Shown here: positions 22,880 through 30,628 of the stretch, piece after piece
Layout: each line of letters opens with the position of its first letter
How positions within the stretch are numbered: the first letter of the stretch is position 1
Virus record (IMG/VR): IMGVR_UViG_3300037882_000695
Span: 1-55,756 of that record
DNA: 55,756 bases
Source of the DNA: a virus
Reading direction: 5' to 3' (one strand)
Program-made: the position numbers and the translations under genes
The notes under the pieces: generated by a model
What the model was told of the DNA's origin: nothing
Database searches by the model: none
Seen by the model: only the letters and a program-made list of their open reading frames with translations

Positions 22880-23618
22880 CAGTGCCGTCATCCTCGACAA
22901 CCTCCCATGCTTCTGTGAATTCAGTGTTCTGGAACGCTTCCATAAGCCCGGAAATCTGCGACAGTCGCAGAACCTCATCCGGGTCCATCCCGAGTTCCTT
23001 GCCGATCTTTTTGTCAGACCAGTTGCGCCGCTTTAGTTCGATTACGATCTCGGACATTGACGAGACCGCGTGTTTTCCCCTCGCTCGGTTGTGCCTGATC
23101 GTCGATGCGATTCGATCATTTCGACCCTCTCTATCCGGCTTGATGACGGCCAGTGGAAGGTATCCATGAATGCGTGAAGCGACCTCCGGGCATTCCCTGC
23201 CAACTCTGTTGCGGTGGAATCCGTCAACGACTTCGTGAATTCCGTCATGCGACCACGCAACAATTGGTTGCGTATAACCGTCGCTCGCAATGGAATGCTG
23301 GAGCAGCGCCATCTCAGGAGGTGCAACGCTGTTCGGGTTGTAGTCGTTCGCCTCGACTTCGCTGATTGGAACCCACTGGATGCAGTCCACTGGTTCCGCA
23401 GCGAATGGGCTTACCGCGTGCAACATGCGGCGAACCTCATTCAGTGAATCAACCTTTTTCGCCAGTGGCATCTTCTCGATTTCAGCCACGACAGCAGCGA
23501 CCATCGCCTTTAGCTTTTTCTGCATTTCGCACGCATCCTCAGTTAGACCACGGAACAAACCCCGGTCTATTGCTGCGCCTCGCGTTTCTTCTGTCAACAC
23601 AATTGCACCCCAGTTCAT
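22863..23618 (-). CDS. ParB/sulfiredoxin-like protein (IbrB-like)
   Basis: A 251-aa protein; ATG at 23618 follows AAGAGGTA. A helical N-terminal part is followed by the ParB-like nuclease/CTPase core: QWVPISEVEANDYNPN, IASDGYTQPIVAW, HEVVDGFHRNRVG. A helix-turn-helix region (NWSDKKIGKELGMDPDEVLRL) completes the ParB layout. Pairing of such proteins with PAPS-reductase-like enzymes is known as the IbrAB arrangement in enterobacterial prophages; the biochemical reaction is unsettled. Confidence 0.75.
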   Translation of the reverse strand: MNWGAIVLTEETRGAAIDRGLFRGLTEDACEMQKKLKAMVAAVVAEIEKMPLAKKVDSLNEVRRMLHAVSPFAAEPVDCIQWVPISEVEANDYNPNSVAPPEMALLQHSIASDGYTQPIVAWSHDGIHEVVDGFHRNRVGRECPEVASRIHGYLPLAVIKPDREGRNDRIASTIRHNRARGKHAVSSMSEIVIELKRRNWSDKKIGKELGMDPDEVLRLSQISGLMEAFQNTEFTEAWEVVEDDGTDGVEK

Positions 23619-23763
23619 TACCTCTTGTGGTTTTTCCGACTCACAACCGGAATAACCGCGACACTCAAAACATCAAGCATTCCTGCCGTCCGTGGATCGG
23701 GACCAACCGGCAGCATTGGCAAGATAAGCGTCAATGAAGAACCGCCCCCATCGCTCTCACGGT

Positions 23764-23841
23764 TTACGAGCGGATTCGGCTACGTCGGATACTTTGCAGA
23801 GTCACCGATTTTGCCGGGCGACCGCGCGCCTGTTTAGTCAT
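23764..23841 (-). CDS. 25-aa basic peptide, possibly truncated gene
   Basis: The ATG at 23841 overlaps the stop of the upstream gene (ATGA) and encodes 25 residues beginning MTKQARGRPAKS, with an AT-hook-like RGRP core. After its TAA, another frame between 23619 and 23770 (ending in VVSRKNHKR) looks protein-like, so the peptide may be the start of a frameshifted longer gene. Nothing else is seen in 23619-23763. Confidence 0.35.
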   Translation of the reverse strand: MTKQARGRPAKSVTLQSIRRSRIRS

Positions 23842-24161
23842 TTCTGAATTTGATCTTTTGCGAACGCCCACGAAAACTCTACATAGGCGCGAATTGCCGC
23901 CACACGAACAGAATACGGAACGCCACCATCATCGAGTTCGATATCTTCAACTCGTGTGCGTGAACTTAATCGCGAAAGGTCAGAGAATGAATACGCTTCA
24001 CCCTCCACTTGGAATCGCGGCTCGTACGCGCAAAACGTCAGCGATGCCATTGACTCTGAATTGCAAATGACTGGCCCGTTTTTGTGTGCCGCCAGCACGA
24101 ACCCTTCGCCAATATCCTTGATGACTGGAAGTTCCATTCCAAGTGCCGTAATCGTGTTCAC
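23838..24161 (-). CDS. hypothetical protein
   Basis: A 107-aa protein with GTG start at 24161 overlapping the RecT stop. The sequence is alpha/beta (ELPVIKDIGEGFVLAAHKNGPVI, VEDIELDDGGVPYSVRVAAI). It has the neutral, compact look of accessory recombination-operon proteins. No domain recognised. Confidence 0.55.
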   Translation of the reverse strand: MNTITALGMELPVIKDIGEGFVLAAHKNGPVICNSESMASLTFCAYEPRFQVEGEAYSFSDLSRLSSRTRVEDIELDDGGVPYSVRVAAIRAYVEFSWAFAKDQIQK

Positions 24162-25120
24162 GCCATCTCCTTCGCAAGAGTTTCCGTCAGTTCGTCGGCC
24201 TGGTCCTGAGTTAGTTCGCCGCCGTTTACCGCCGCGATGATTTCTTCCTTCAGTGCAGCACCTTGCGCACTGTTCGGCTTGTTCATGATTCGCCGCTCGA
24301 TTGACGAGTAGGCTTCGTTCTGTGCGTTCAGTTCGATGGCGTCTGGCTTCGTTCCGATCAGCTTGTCTGCAAGCCTGTCTGCCTTGGGTCTGTCATCAAC
24401 AAGGTCTGCCGTTCGCGACAAATCAATCGTGTCATCGTCCGCGTCAACGGCGTCTCGAAATTCCGCCGATATGCTGATCCACTTTGACAACCGGCGGAAT
24501 ACCGTCTTTTTCGCCATCTCGTTCCAGTCGGTACACCACGGACCAGAATTACCAGCGCGTGACCGTTTGCGAATTGCCTCGATATCTTGTCGCGTCATCA
24601 CTTCGCATTTTGTTGCACCGTCCTTGAACTTGACCAACGCATAGACCGCATAACACTCGCCGCGATCCTTACGCAGGTCGATTCGGTGTTTGGTGATTTC
24701 ACCACGGTCGTATTCGAACTCGTCATTCTCACAGACAGTATCAGCGTGGATCGTACTGACGAGACCTGACCGCATCGCCAGTTCTACGAGCCCCTTGTAA
24801 TCGATAATCAACTGGCACTCGGTGATATTGAGCTTGTTATTCCTGAATGGAATCAGGTGTGCGTTGCGTCCGTCTGGTTCCAGACCGTATTGACTGAGTG
24901 TCAACAACGCATTAAAAAACGATGTCTGGTCACATTCCGCCAGTTTCGGAACTCTCCGTACGCTGTTTGCGACGACCCTCAAAAATCTGTCTGCCGTGCA
25001 GTGCTTCGGCAACGCCTGTGCGATCTGGTGCTTAACACCGTCCAGTCGCAGCATCTCCTGAATCGTCTGCGGTTTCTTCGCCAGTTCAGTTTGTGGCTTC
25101 TCGACAATCGCTGTACTCAT
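24158..25120 (-). CDS. recT: RecT-family single-strand annealing protein
   Basis: A 320-aa protein; the ATG at 25120 overlaps the stop of the upstream exonuclease gene (TGATG). The RecT core is clear: SFFNALLTLSQYGLEPDGRNAHL, then QLIIDYKGLVELAMRSG, and WNEMAKKTVFRRLSKW near the end of the core, followed by an acidic C-terminal tail. It anneals complementary single strands produced by the adjacent YqaJ exonuclease, giving the phage its own recombination. Confidence 0.9.
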   Translation of the reverse strand: MSTAIVEKPQTELAKKPQTIQEMLRLDGVKHQIAQALPKHCTADRFLRVVANSVRRVPKLAECDQTSFFNALLTLSQYGLEPDGRNAHLIPFRNNKLNITECQLIIDYKGLVELAMRSGLVSTIHADTVCENDEFEYDRGEITKHRIDLRKDRGECYAVYALVKFKDGATKCEVMTRQDIEAIRKRSRAGNSGPWCTDWNEMAKKTVFRRLSKWISISAEFRDAVDADDDTIDLSRTADLVDDRPKADRLADKLIGTKPDAIELNAQNEAYSSIERRIMNKPNSAQGAALKEEIIAAVNGGELTQDQADELTETLAKEMA

Positions 25121-25983
25121 CACGCCCCCTTCTTGAAACGTAGAACTCGAAACGTCGTCTCACTCGCTGGCTTCGCCTTGTAGTGCGTCGTCTGCTCGTA
25201 ATATGTCATCAACCCGCCGTTGCACTCGACCGCTTCAGCATCGCCGAACATCGCCAATAATCGTGCCTGGATCTGTTCAACGTGCGTTGTCGATTCCTTT
25301 GCCGTCGCCTTAGCTTCCTCCAGTTGCAACCGCAGTTCCTCGAACTCCTCAGAACGTGGCGAAACCTTTTTTGGTTGCCGTCGCAGTCGCTTCAGCGTCT
25401 CCAGTTGCGGCGGATTTGCTGGCTCATCGTCCAATGACAGAGACGCAATGAATTCCGTCGACTTCTGCCGAATCGCGTACTGTAGCCCTGCGTGCGACTT
25501 GATCTCGAACATGCAGAACCCGCGCCCGCCGATCAGTGCTGCCAGGTATGCCAGCTCCGCACCAGTGACCAACATTTGGGCCTGCACTTGCAGCAGGTAG
25601 TTTTCCGGGACTTCATCCGAGCCGTCGTCGCCCCATGAATCGTCCGCTCGCCACAACACACCAGATGTTTTTGCTTCTACGACCGGACCGTCGTTGATAA
25701 CTCGCCCGTCGAGTGTCGCGCCGTTGCAGTCGACCATTACCCATTTTTGGCGGTCAACAATTGGCAGTCCGATGCGTTCCTGAGCCCACTCCAAAACGAC
25801 TGGCTCCAGCTTCGTGCCTAGGTTCGTCGATGCGTTGCCGGTCCCGCCGCGAATTGTGCCGAATTTCTTTTCGTACCACAGGTCCGATACTGTCCGCCCG
25901 CCAAATGCTGGAAGGCCGAACAATAGCCCGACTTCTGACGCGCCAACTACCGGCCTGCGTCGTTCTAATTCTTGCTCGTTCAT
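25120..25983 (-). CDS. YqaJ-type viral recombinase (exonuclease)
   Basis: A 287-aa protein. Motifs of the lambda-exonuclease/YqaJ family appear in order: VVGASEVGLLFG, NLGTKLEPVVLEW, ATLDGRVINDGPVVEAKT (catalytic Asp, Glu and Lys), and YLLQVQAQMLVTGA. A long coiled coil near the C-terminus (EEFEELRLQLEEAKATAKE) is a common extension. It should resect double-strand ends 5' to 3' and hand the single strand to RecT, whose gene it overlaps. Confidence 0.88.
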   Translation of the reverse strand: MNEQELERRRPVVGASEVGLLFGLPAFGGRTVSDLWYEKKFGTIRGGTGNASTNLGTKLEPVVLEWAQERIGLPIVDRQKWVMVDCNGATLDGRVINDGPVVEAKTSGVLWRADDSWGDDGSDEVPENYLLQVQAQMLVTGAELAYLAALIGGRGFCMFEIKSHAGLQYAIRQKSTEFIASLSLDDEPANPPQLETLKRLRRQPKKVSPRSEEFEELRLQLEEAKATAKESTTHVEQIQARLLAMFGDAEAVECNGGLMTYYEQTTHYKAKPASETTFRVLRFKKGA

Positions 25984-26267
25984 TCCCGCTCCCCCATAAC
26001 AAGCCGCGTCACGAACTGTTCAGCGGCGGTGATTGCTTCGGCGCGAGATTCTTTGAGCCCATAACCGAGCGTCATGGAATCCCCCAGTTGCACATTCCAG
26101 AACCATTGATTGGAGCCATCCCATGCCATCCGCACGTGCATCGACAACTTGCCAACCATGGCTTGGTCTTTGTCGAGAACGCCAACCCACTCAAACGGCC
26201 CGACATTTACACTCGCCATCGCTCGCAGATCGTGGTCGGACTGGCATGCGGATTGAGCGACTTCCAT
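25980..26267 (-). CDS. hypothetical protein
   Basis: A 95-aa protein (possible later start MASVNVGPFEW at 26219). The sequence is beta-rich (FEWVGVLDKDQAM, SMHVRMAWDGSNQWFWNVQLG) with a C-terminal helix. Its stop overlaps the YqaJ start by 4 bp. Unknown function. Confidence 0.55.
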   Translation of the reverse strand: MEVAQSACQSDHDLRAMASVNVGPFEWVGVLDKDQAMVGKLSMHVRMAWDGSNQWFWNVQLGDSMTLGYGLKESRAEAITAAEQFVTRLVMGERE

Positions 26268-26301
26268 CGTCTCTTCGTGGCCCTGATGAATTGACAGGTC
26301 G

Positions 26302-26436
26302 TCAACTCAAATCCCACTTGTACAGACCGGAATCTGTGATGTAGACGTGGTATCGCCCGAACTGGCATTGAGCTTCGGCATAACGCTGCCCATCGAACAC
26401 CCACACCAGCCTATTGCCACGGATTAGACCGCTCAT
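26302..26436 (-). CDS. 44-aa protein
   Basis: ATG at 26436 overlaps the upstream TGA (ATGA). The peptide (LIRGNRLVWVFDGQRYAEA...) is a compact set of beta strands with one Cys, clearly coding in character. It ends 34 bp before the next start. No family recognised. Confidence 0.6.
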   Translation of the reverse strand: MSGLIRGNRLVWVFDGQRYAEAQCQFGRYHVYITDSGLYKWDLS

Positions 26437-26714
26437 TGCTGCCTCGCTTTCAGTATCTCGTCGGCGGCGCGGACTCGCTCGAATATGTCATCCACCCACT
26501 CATCATCCTCGCCCACACAATCGTGAGCATCAAGAAGATTTCCAAGAACTTCCATAATTTCGGCGTTTACTCGAATCGCATCGTGCGGCCTGCCGATCAC
26601 CTGAAATGTGCGCGACATCGCCTTAATGTTTTCCGCGAGCTTATCGACCACCCGAATGGAATCATCAGCTAGTTGCGACAACGCTGGCCCGCCGTCGTTG
26701 ATTGGTTCGCTCAT
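26433..26714 (-). CDS. hypothetical helical protein
   Basis: A 93-aa acidic helical protein starting MSEPINDGGPALSQL; GGAG lies 7 bases before the ATG at 26714, so this start is preferred to one two codons earlier. Its last third (DDEWVDDIFERVRAADEIL) is strongly acidic. Overlaps both neighbours by 4 bp. Confidence 0.55.
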   Translation of the reverse strand: MSEPINDGGPALSQLADDSIRVVDKLAENIKAMSRTFQVIGRPHDAIRVNAEIMEVLGNLLDAHDCVGEDDEWVDDIFERVRAADEILKARQQ

Positions 26715-26926
26715 CGCCATCTCCGTGAAAGTTTTTCTTTTCGCATCCTTCGCCGCAGTGTCATTTTCTGTGCCGTGCTTTGGCAGAAGTCTTCATCGCT
26801 AACGAACGTGTGCCAGATGTATCCGTGCCACTCCATCGGAAACCAATCAATCTCGTTGGCTCGTGGAGTAACTGGCGTCCGTGGTTCGTAACTGTAGTTG
26901 ACTGGCTCCAGAACTGTTCGGATCAT
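26711..26926 (-). CDS. hypothetical protein
   Basis: A 71-aa protein. The front (RTVLEPVNYSYEPRTPVT) is proline-rich, the middle contains FPMEWHGYIWH, and the C-terminus is a very basic helix (MTLRRRMRKEKLSRRWR). The basic tail may bind nucleic acid. Overlaps the following gene start. Confidence 0.55.
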   Translation of the reverse strand: MIRTVLEPVNYSYEPRTPVTPRANEIDWFPMEWHGYIWHTFVSDEDFCQSTAQKMTLRRRMRKEKLSRRWR

Positions 26927-26927
26927 C

Positions 26928-27215
26928 TCACCCCTGCCAATCTGGTTTAGTTGCCGCTGGTCGTTCCGGTCGTGCGATGACCATCAGGAAGCGAGCCAGC
27001 ATGTCGTCAAAATCTTCATCGCGCCCCGATATCAGATGTCCGTCGATTCGCACAAAGTTCAGCCCGACACGTTGCCGAGTGTGGTCGCGCATCCAGTCCA
27101 ATCGCTGATCCAGGTTCATCGAACGCAATTGCTCGTGCTCGCTGATTGGCCGCATATGTGCAACGCGCATCCGAATCACCTCCAGCGGTTCGCCGTTGTC
27201 GTTCCTATGGTTCAC
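26928..27215 (-). CDS. hypothetical protein
   Basis: A 95-aa basic protein (MRVAHMRPISEHEQLRSMNLDQRLDWMRDH...). A strand VGLNFVRIDGHLIS is followed by a helix DFDDMLARFLMVIA. It ends 1 bp before the next start. Unknown function. Confidence 0.55.
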   Translation of the reverse strand: MNHRNDNGEPLEVIRMRVAHMRPISEHEQLRSMNLDQRLDWMRDHTRQRVGLNFVRIDGHLISGRDEDFDDMLARFLMVIARPERPAATKPDWQG

Positions 27216-27236
27216 TTGGTTCCCCGCTGGATGTGA

Positions 27237-27662
27237 TTACGGTGCCGGTTTGCTGCATGGTCGCCAGTCTTCGCCGGGGCGCTTGATTTGCACGCCAGCG
27301 CTCATCAATCCGGCATAGTCATACAAGGATGATCCGAACTCCACTTTCTCGTTGGTGACCCCTGTAACCAAGAACCATCCACTCGGACGACATGCCCACC
27401 GGAACACGCTTCCCGGCGGCACATCTTCCGGCCCGAGCGGAACCAGTCGCGGGGTTGTGCTGCGGAGTCGATATTGCAATGAAGAGTCCATTACATATGC
27501 GCGTCCGTTCGCATATACGGACGGTTCCCAATCTTTGCCGTAGTTTGACCATTCCAAATTAAACCCATCAGGCACATTCCCGCCGTTCGCCTCGATTCGT
27601 TCGAGTGCGTCCAATGTCTGCCGCGTCAGTTCGATTCGTTCTTTCAGGTCCATGTTCGTCAA
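27237..27662 (-). CDS. hypothetical protein
   Basis: A 141-aa protein with a helical N-terminus (DLKERIELTRQTLDALERI) and a beta-rich remainder (SVFRWACRPSGWFLVTGVTNEKVEF). Its ATG overlaps the stop of csrA, so it is translated directly after CsrA. Function unknown; possibly a partner of the CsrA-like protein. Confidence 0.55.
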   Translation of the reverse strand: MTNMDLKERIELTRQTLDALERIEANGGNVPDGFNLEWSNYGKDWEPSVYANGRAYVMDSSLQYRLRSTTPRLVPLGPEDVPPGSVFRWACRPSGWFLVTGVTNEKVEFGSSLYDYAGLMSAGVQIKRPGEDWRPCSKPAP

Positions 27663-28027
27663 TCCTCAAACGTGTGGTTTTTCGGTTTGCTGTCGAGTCC
27701 GCGCGAGTAGTAATCCACCTTTTGCATTGGCGTCATGAATCGCGGCAATGGTTCGCCGTCGTCGTCAACAACGATTGCATCACGAATCGCGCTCACAAGT
27801 CCGTTCGGTGAGATATGACCGATGCTCGTTGTTGGCTTCTCGACAACAGGCAGCAAAGGCTTGATCTCGGTGCGGCGAATATTCACCTGTTTCTTATCTG
27901 CGTCGATTGCGATTCGTACCTGCGCCGGTTCCATGTGGACAATGAAAACTTCAATTCTTGTCACTTGGTCCGATGGCTGAATCTCACAAACGATCGATTC
28001 GCCTGGTTTTCGCGTTAATGCGAGCAT
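27659..28027 (-). CDS. csrA: CsrA-family carbon storage regulator with C-terminal extension
   Basis: A 122-aa protein. Residues 1-56 match CsrA: MLALTRKPGESIVC at the start, then RIEVFIVHMEPAQVRIAIDADKKQVNIRRTEI, with the conserved RIAID core and the RRTEI end strand. Normal CsrA is about 60-65 aa; here 65 extra residues (SIGHISPNGLVSAIRDAIVVDDDG...) are fused, with no known domain. AAAGGA lies 9 bases before the ATG. CsrA dimers bind GGA sequences in mRNA leaders to block or stabilise translation, so this phage can rewire host or phage mRNAs. Confidence 0.85.
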   Translation of the reverse strand: MLALTRKPGESIVCEIQPSDQVTRIEVFIVHMEPAQVRIAIDADKKQVNIRRTEIKPLLPVVEKPTTSIGHISPNGLVSAIRDAIVVDDDGEPLPRFMTPMQKVDYYSRGLDSKPKNHTFED

Positions 28028-28047
28028 TGTTCGAGTCCTTTCGAGTT

Positions 28048-28161
28048 AGTTAAACCCACTCAGCCCATACGACGTTGATTGGAATATCAAAAACGCTTAT
28101 TGCGTAGTTGTCGTCTCCACCGGCAACACACCGGCGAAGTCTGGGCTGAGTGGGGTTAGTT
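28048..28161. repeat. 20-bp inverted repeat pair upstream of csrA
   Basis: CCCACTCAGCCC at 28055-28066 and its exact reverse complement at 28143-28154; with flanks, 17 of 20 bases match. The arms lie 76 bp apart. One arm lies in the csrA upstream region and the other inside the 3' end of the HTH gene. It may be a paired operator for that HTH protein, or the arms of a large stem in the shared transcript. No other copy was noticed in the window. Confidence 0.55.
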
Positions 28162-28372
28162 CGAGTTTGTATCCAAAGTGCTTTGCAATTCGTGCGACAT
28201 GCGGCATTGAGCATCCGTATTTATTCGACCGTTCTTCGCGCCCAAGAATCCGATTGAGCGTTTGATCTGCAATGTCTAAGTCGCGAGCTAGGTGCGCAAT
28301 TCTGCGGTTAGACGCGATGATCCAATCACCAAGTTGTTTCACGATTGCGTCAACATTTTCTTGAGGTGTCAT
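28097..28372 (-). CDS. helix-turn-helix DNA-binding protein
   Basis: A 91-aa protein with an HTH in the first two thirds: NRRIAHLARDLDIADQTLNRIL, preceded by a scaffold helix and followed by MPHVARIAKHFGYKLEL. This resembles XRE/Cro-type regulators, though it is shorter than CI. It lies immediately upstream of csrA, and an inverted repeat partly within it may be its operator. A Cro-like role in early expression is possible. Confidence 0.65.
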   Translation of the reverse strand: MTPQENVDAIVKQLGDWIIASNRRIAHLARDLDIADQTLNRILGREERSNKYGCSMPHVARIAKHFGYKLELTPLSPDFAGVLPVETTTTQ

Positions 28373-28554
28373 CAGTAATCCTTTGGCGTCAACATACCAA
28401 CGGTTTGGTCAATCCATCGCTCTGTCGTGCCGCGTTTCATTCGTGCATCGGCGCGGCAATCCCGGCACATCTTTTTCAGTTTTCGGCTATCCATGCTCTC
28501 GAAGTGGTCGATTGGTTTCTGTCGCTTGCAGCAGGTACAACCTCGAACATCCAT
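28372..28554 (-). CDS. 60-aa zinc-finger protein
   Basis: CTCCKRQKP near the N-terminus and CRDCRADAR about 30 residues later give a four-Cys zinc finger followed by a basic stretch. Such proteins are common in phage operons and probably bind nucleic acid. The start lies 16 bp after the end of the preceding membrane peptide gene; the stop touches the HTH gene start. Confidence 0.65.
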   Translation of the reverse strand: MDVRGCTCCKRQKPIDHFESMDSRKLKKMCRDCRADARMKRGTTERWIDQTVGMLTPKDY

Positions 28555-28570
28555 GATTCACGTCCCTGAG

Positions 28571-28639
28571 CTATTCAAACCACTCCGAGTAGATCCACGC
28601 GGCAACACCGCACGCAGCGACGATTGAAAACAGCGTCAT
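28571..28639 (-). CDS. 22-aa membrane peptide
   Basis: ATG at 28639 overlaps the stop of the 40-aa membrane protein upstream. The peptide is a single hydrophobic helix (TLFSIVAACGVAAWIYSEW). Tight coupling supports it; function unknown. Confidence 0.45.
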   Translation of the reverse strand: MTLFSIVAACGVAAWIYSEWFE

Positions 28640-28758
28640 CGCGACTCCCGGCAAATCAGCACCAGCCACGCCCAACATCCCGCGATGCCACCGAAATATG
28701 CTGACCACAACAGCCAGCCTGCGATTGTGTCGATTAGCAAACGTGCTTCATGTGTCAT
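28636..28758 (-). CDS. 40-aa membrane protein
   Basis: ATG at 28758, 4 bp after the end of the repeat-protein gene. One long hydrophobic segment (TIAGWLLWSAYFGGIAGCW and onward) makes a membrane span or hairpin, ending in ICRESR. The same frame continues upstream inside the repeat tract only because of the repeat composition. Unknown function. Confidence 0.55.
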   Translation of the reverse strand: MTHEARLLIDTIAGWLLWSAYFGGIAGCWAWLVLICRESR

Positions 28759-28762
28759 GCTT

Positions 28763-30313
28763 CTACTCCTGCCAATTTCGCCAGATGACGCCGTGTTCGA
28801 CGAGCACAGTTTCTCCGTCTTCGCAGTGCCAATCGTCCGCACGCAGTAGATATGCCCCTTTGCTCGTTCTCTGGGCCAGAGCTGCACCGCTACGCATCGT
28901 CCAATAAACGATGTCGGCACATGCCGCACACATGCCGGTTGGGCCACATTCAACGCGACAATCGTCATTCGTAACCGCCGCGATTCCACTCCAACCGGTC
29001 GCGGATGCTGCTCCCCTCGAACCAGTCGCGGACGCTGCTCCCCTCTCACCGGTCGCGGACGCTGCTCCACTCTCACCGGTCGCGGATGCTGCTCCCCTCG
29101 AACCGGTCGCGGATGCTGCACCACTCGAACCAGTCGCGGATGCTGCTCCCCTCGAACCAGTCGCGGACGCTGCTCCACTCGAACCGGTCGCGGACGCTGC
29201 TCCACTCGAACCAGTCGCGGACGCTGCTCCACTCTCACCTGTCGCGGACGCTGCTCCACTCTCACCGGTCGCGGACGCTGCTCCACTCGAACCAGTCGCG
29301 GATGCTGCTCCCCTCAAACCAGTCGCGGACGCTGCTCCCCTCTCACCGGTCGCGGATGCTGCTCCCCTCGAACCGGTCGCGGATGCTGCACCACTTGAAC
29401 CAGTCGCGGACGCTGCTCCCCTCGAACCGGTCGCGGATGCTGCACCACTCTCACCAGTCGCGGACGCTGCTCCACTCCAACCGGTCGCGGACGCTGCTCC
29501 ACTCTCACCGGTCGCGGACGCTGCTCCACTCTCACCGGTCGCGAATGCTGCTCCACTCTCACCGGTCGCGGATGCTGCACCACTTGATGCGTGCTGAGTC
29601 CATGCGATTTGCCCCTTGAGAATCATCAGGTGACATTCGAGATATGTACCACTCGCTACGATGGTTGCTCGTTTTGTTTTTGCTTTTCCGCCAAGGTCGA
29701 TGACTTCAGCAGGGTCAGCAGCAAACACCAGCCAATGGGCGGAGTAATCTGGAGTTTTCCCATCACCAACCGCCAATCCCCACGGCCAACCATGAAGACC
29801 TCCGCCGCATTCTAGTGCCGGATTCCAATCAGGTGCCTCGACAGATTCGCCGACAGTGAGCGGCCACTTGAATCCGCCGTAGCTGGTGCCGTCTTTATTG
29901 ACGCACTTCAACAACAGGACTTTGTCGCCGTCGTGAGTCCATTCGTGCGGTTTTTTAATTTGCTGTTCACTCATCGGCGCGGACCTTCGGCTATAGGTGT
30001 GTGTTGGTTGCTTCAAAAGAGCGGGCGATTCCGTTCGCCCTGTCGTGCCGGTTCCTGGTTCGTCCGTGATTCGATGTTTCATCAGGTCGTCGAGTCGCTG
30101 GGGCCACTGCACTGAATACGATGTTGGGTTCTCAGTCAGCATCGATGTGCCAAGCTCAATTCGCGACAACTGACACGTCACAGGCCCAATCGCTGTGGCA
30201 ATGTCGACGAAAAACACGGCATTCCCCTCGATTGGATACAACTCTCCGTCAACGTAAAGTGCTTCGTTGCCGTCGATGTCAATAACACCAACGGCTTTTC
30301 GTGGGTCAATCAT
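28763..30313 (-). CDS. repeat protein with 22 x 9-residue GAASATG units
   Basis: A 516-aa reading frame. The ATG at 30313 has GAAAGG upstream and overlaps the preceding stop. An internal ATG at 29974 (MSEQQIKKPHEW) is where the known phage family of this type normally begins: a ~95-residue domain (GGFKWPLTVGESVEAPDW, HGWPWGLAVGDGKT), then tandem GAASATGxx repeats, then a C-terminal domain with CGPTGMCAACAD. The 113 residues before that ATG look like an unrelated small domain fused in frame. Repeats vary only at the last two positions (ES, SS, SR, ER, WS, LR), so they should stack as a regular left- or right-handed coil. Function unknown. Confidence 0.7.
   Translation of the reverse strand: MIDPRKAVGVIDIDGNEALYVDGELYPIEGNAVFFVDIATAIGPVTCQLSRIELGTSMLTENPTSYSVQWPQRLDDLMKHRITDEPGTGTTGRTESPALLKQPTHTYSRRSAPMSEQQIKKPHEWTHDGDKVLLLKCVNKDGTSYGGFKWPLTVGESVEAPDWNPALECGGGLHGWPWGLAVGDGKTPDYSAHWLVFAADPAEVIDLGGKAKTKRATIVASGTYLECHLMILKGQIAWTQHASSGAASATGESGAAFATGESGAASATGESGAASATGWSGAASATGESGAASATGSRGAASATGSSGAASATGSRGAASATGERGAASATGLRGAASATGSSGAASATGESGAASATGESGAASATGSSGAASATGSSGAASATGSRGAASATGSSGAASATGSRGAASATGESGAASATGERGAASATGSRGAASATGWSGIAAVTNDDCRVECGPTGMCAACADIVYWTMRSGAALAQRTSKGAYLLRADDWHCEDGETVLVEHGVIWRNWQE
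28988..29581 (-). repeat. 27-bp tandem repeat array, 22 copies
   Basis: About 22 head-to-tail copies of a 27-bp unit encoding GAASATG plus two variable residues. The 21-bp core is nearly invariant, with silent changes mostly at one or two sites. This permits slippage and copy-number change without loss of frame. The complementary strand is also open in this stretch, a by-product of the repeat. Confidence 0.92.
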
Positions 30314-30627
30314 TTCGAAACCTTTCGATAAACCGTCGCACTGCTTCCCGTCACCGTGCATGTGCGTGCGGGTAATTCTTCGATCAGACCGTCACGAACA
30401 AGCTCGTGAAACCGTTTTCGATATGACTCCGCCAACTTGCCGTAGTAGTCGCTGCACAACGTCGCCACTTCCATCGCAGTCAGTTGTTTGTCCGCCAGCA
30501 TGAACATGCACCGTTGCTGCAACATGCCGAGCTTGACCCGCGTTGAATCGGCTGACTCGTGCGAGGTCGCTTTGTCCGTGCGGCGTGATAGGGTTGGCTG
30601 TGGCGTGAAAAGGTCTAATTGAACCAT
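30310..30627 (-). CDS. small winged-helix-like protein
   Basis: A 105-aa protein. MVQLDLFTPQP at the start is followed by a C-terminal winged-helix-like domain: KLGMLQQRCMFMLADKQLTAMEVATLC, then SYRKRFHELVRDGLIEEL, and a wing (TCTVTGSSATVYRKV). GGAGG lies 11 bases before the ATG. Its stop overlaps the start of the repeat-protein gene. Probably a DNA-binding protein. Confidence 0.65.
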   Translation of the reverse strand: MVQLDLFTPQPTLSRRTDKATSHESADSTRVKLGMLQQRCMFMLADKQLTAMEVATLCSDYYGKLAESYRKRFHELVRDGLIEELPARTCTVTGSSATVYRKVSK

Positions 30628-30628
30628 G

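Noticed and set aside
28988-29581. CRISPR array
   Set aside because: Repeats are head-to-tail without spacers, in frame, and encode a regular protein.
28911-29597. Plus-strand ORF of 228 codons made of VADAAPLEP repeats
   Set aside because: It is the antisense of the 27-bp repeat array. The minus-strand frame has non-repetitive flanking domains and a ribosome-binding site; the plus frame has none.
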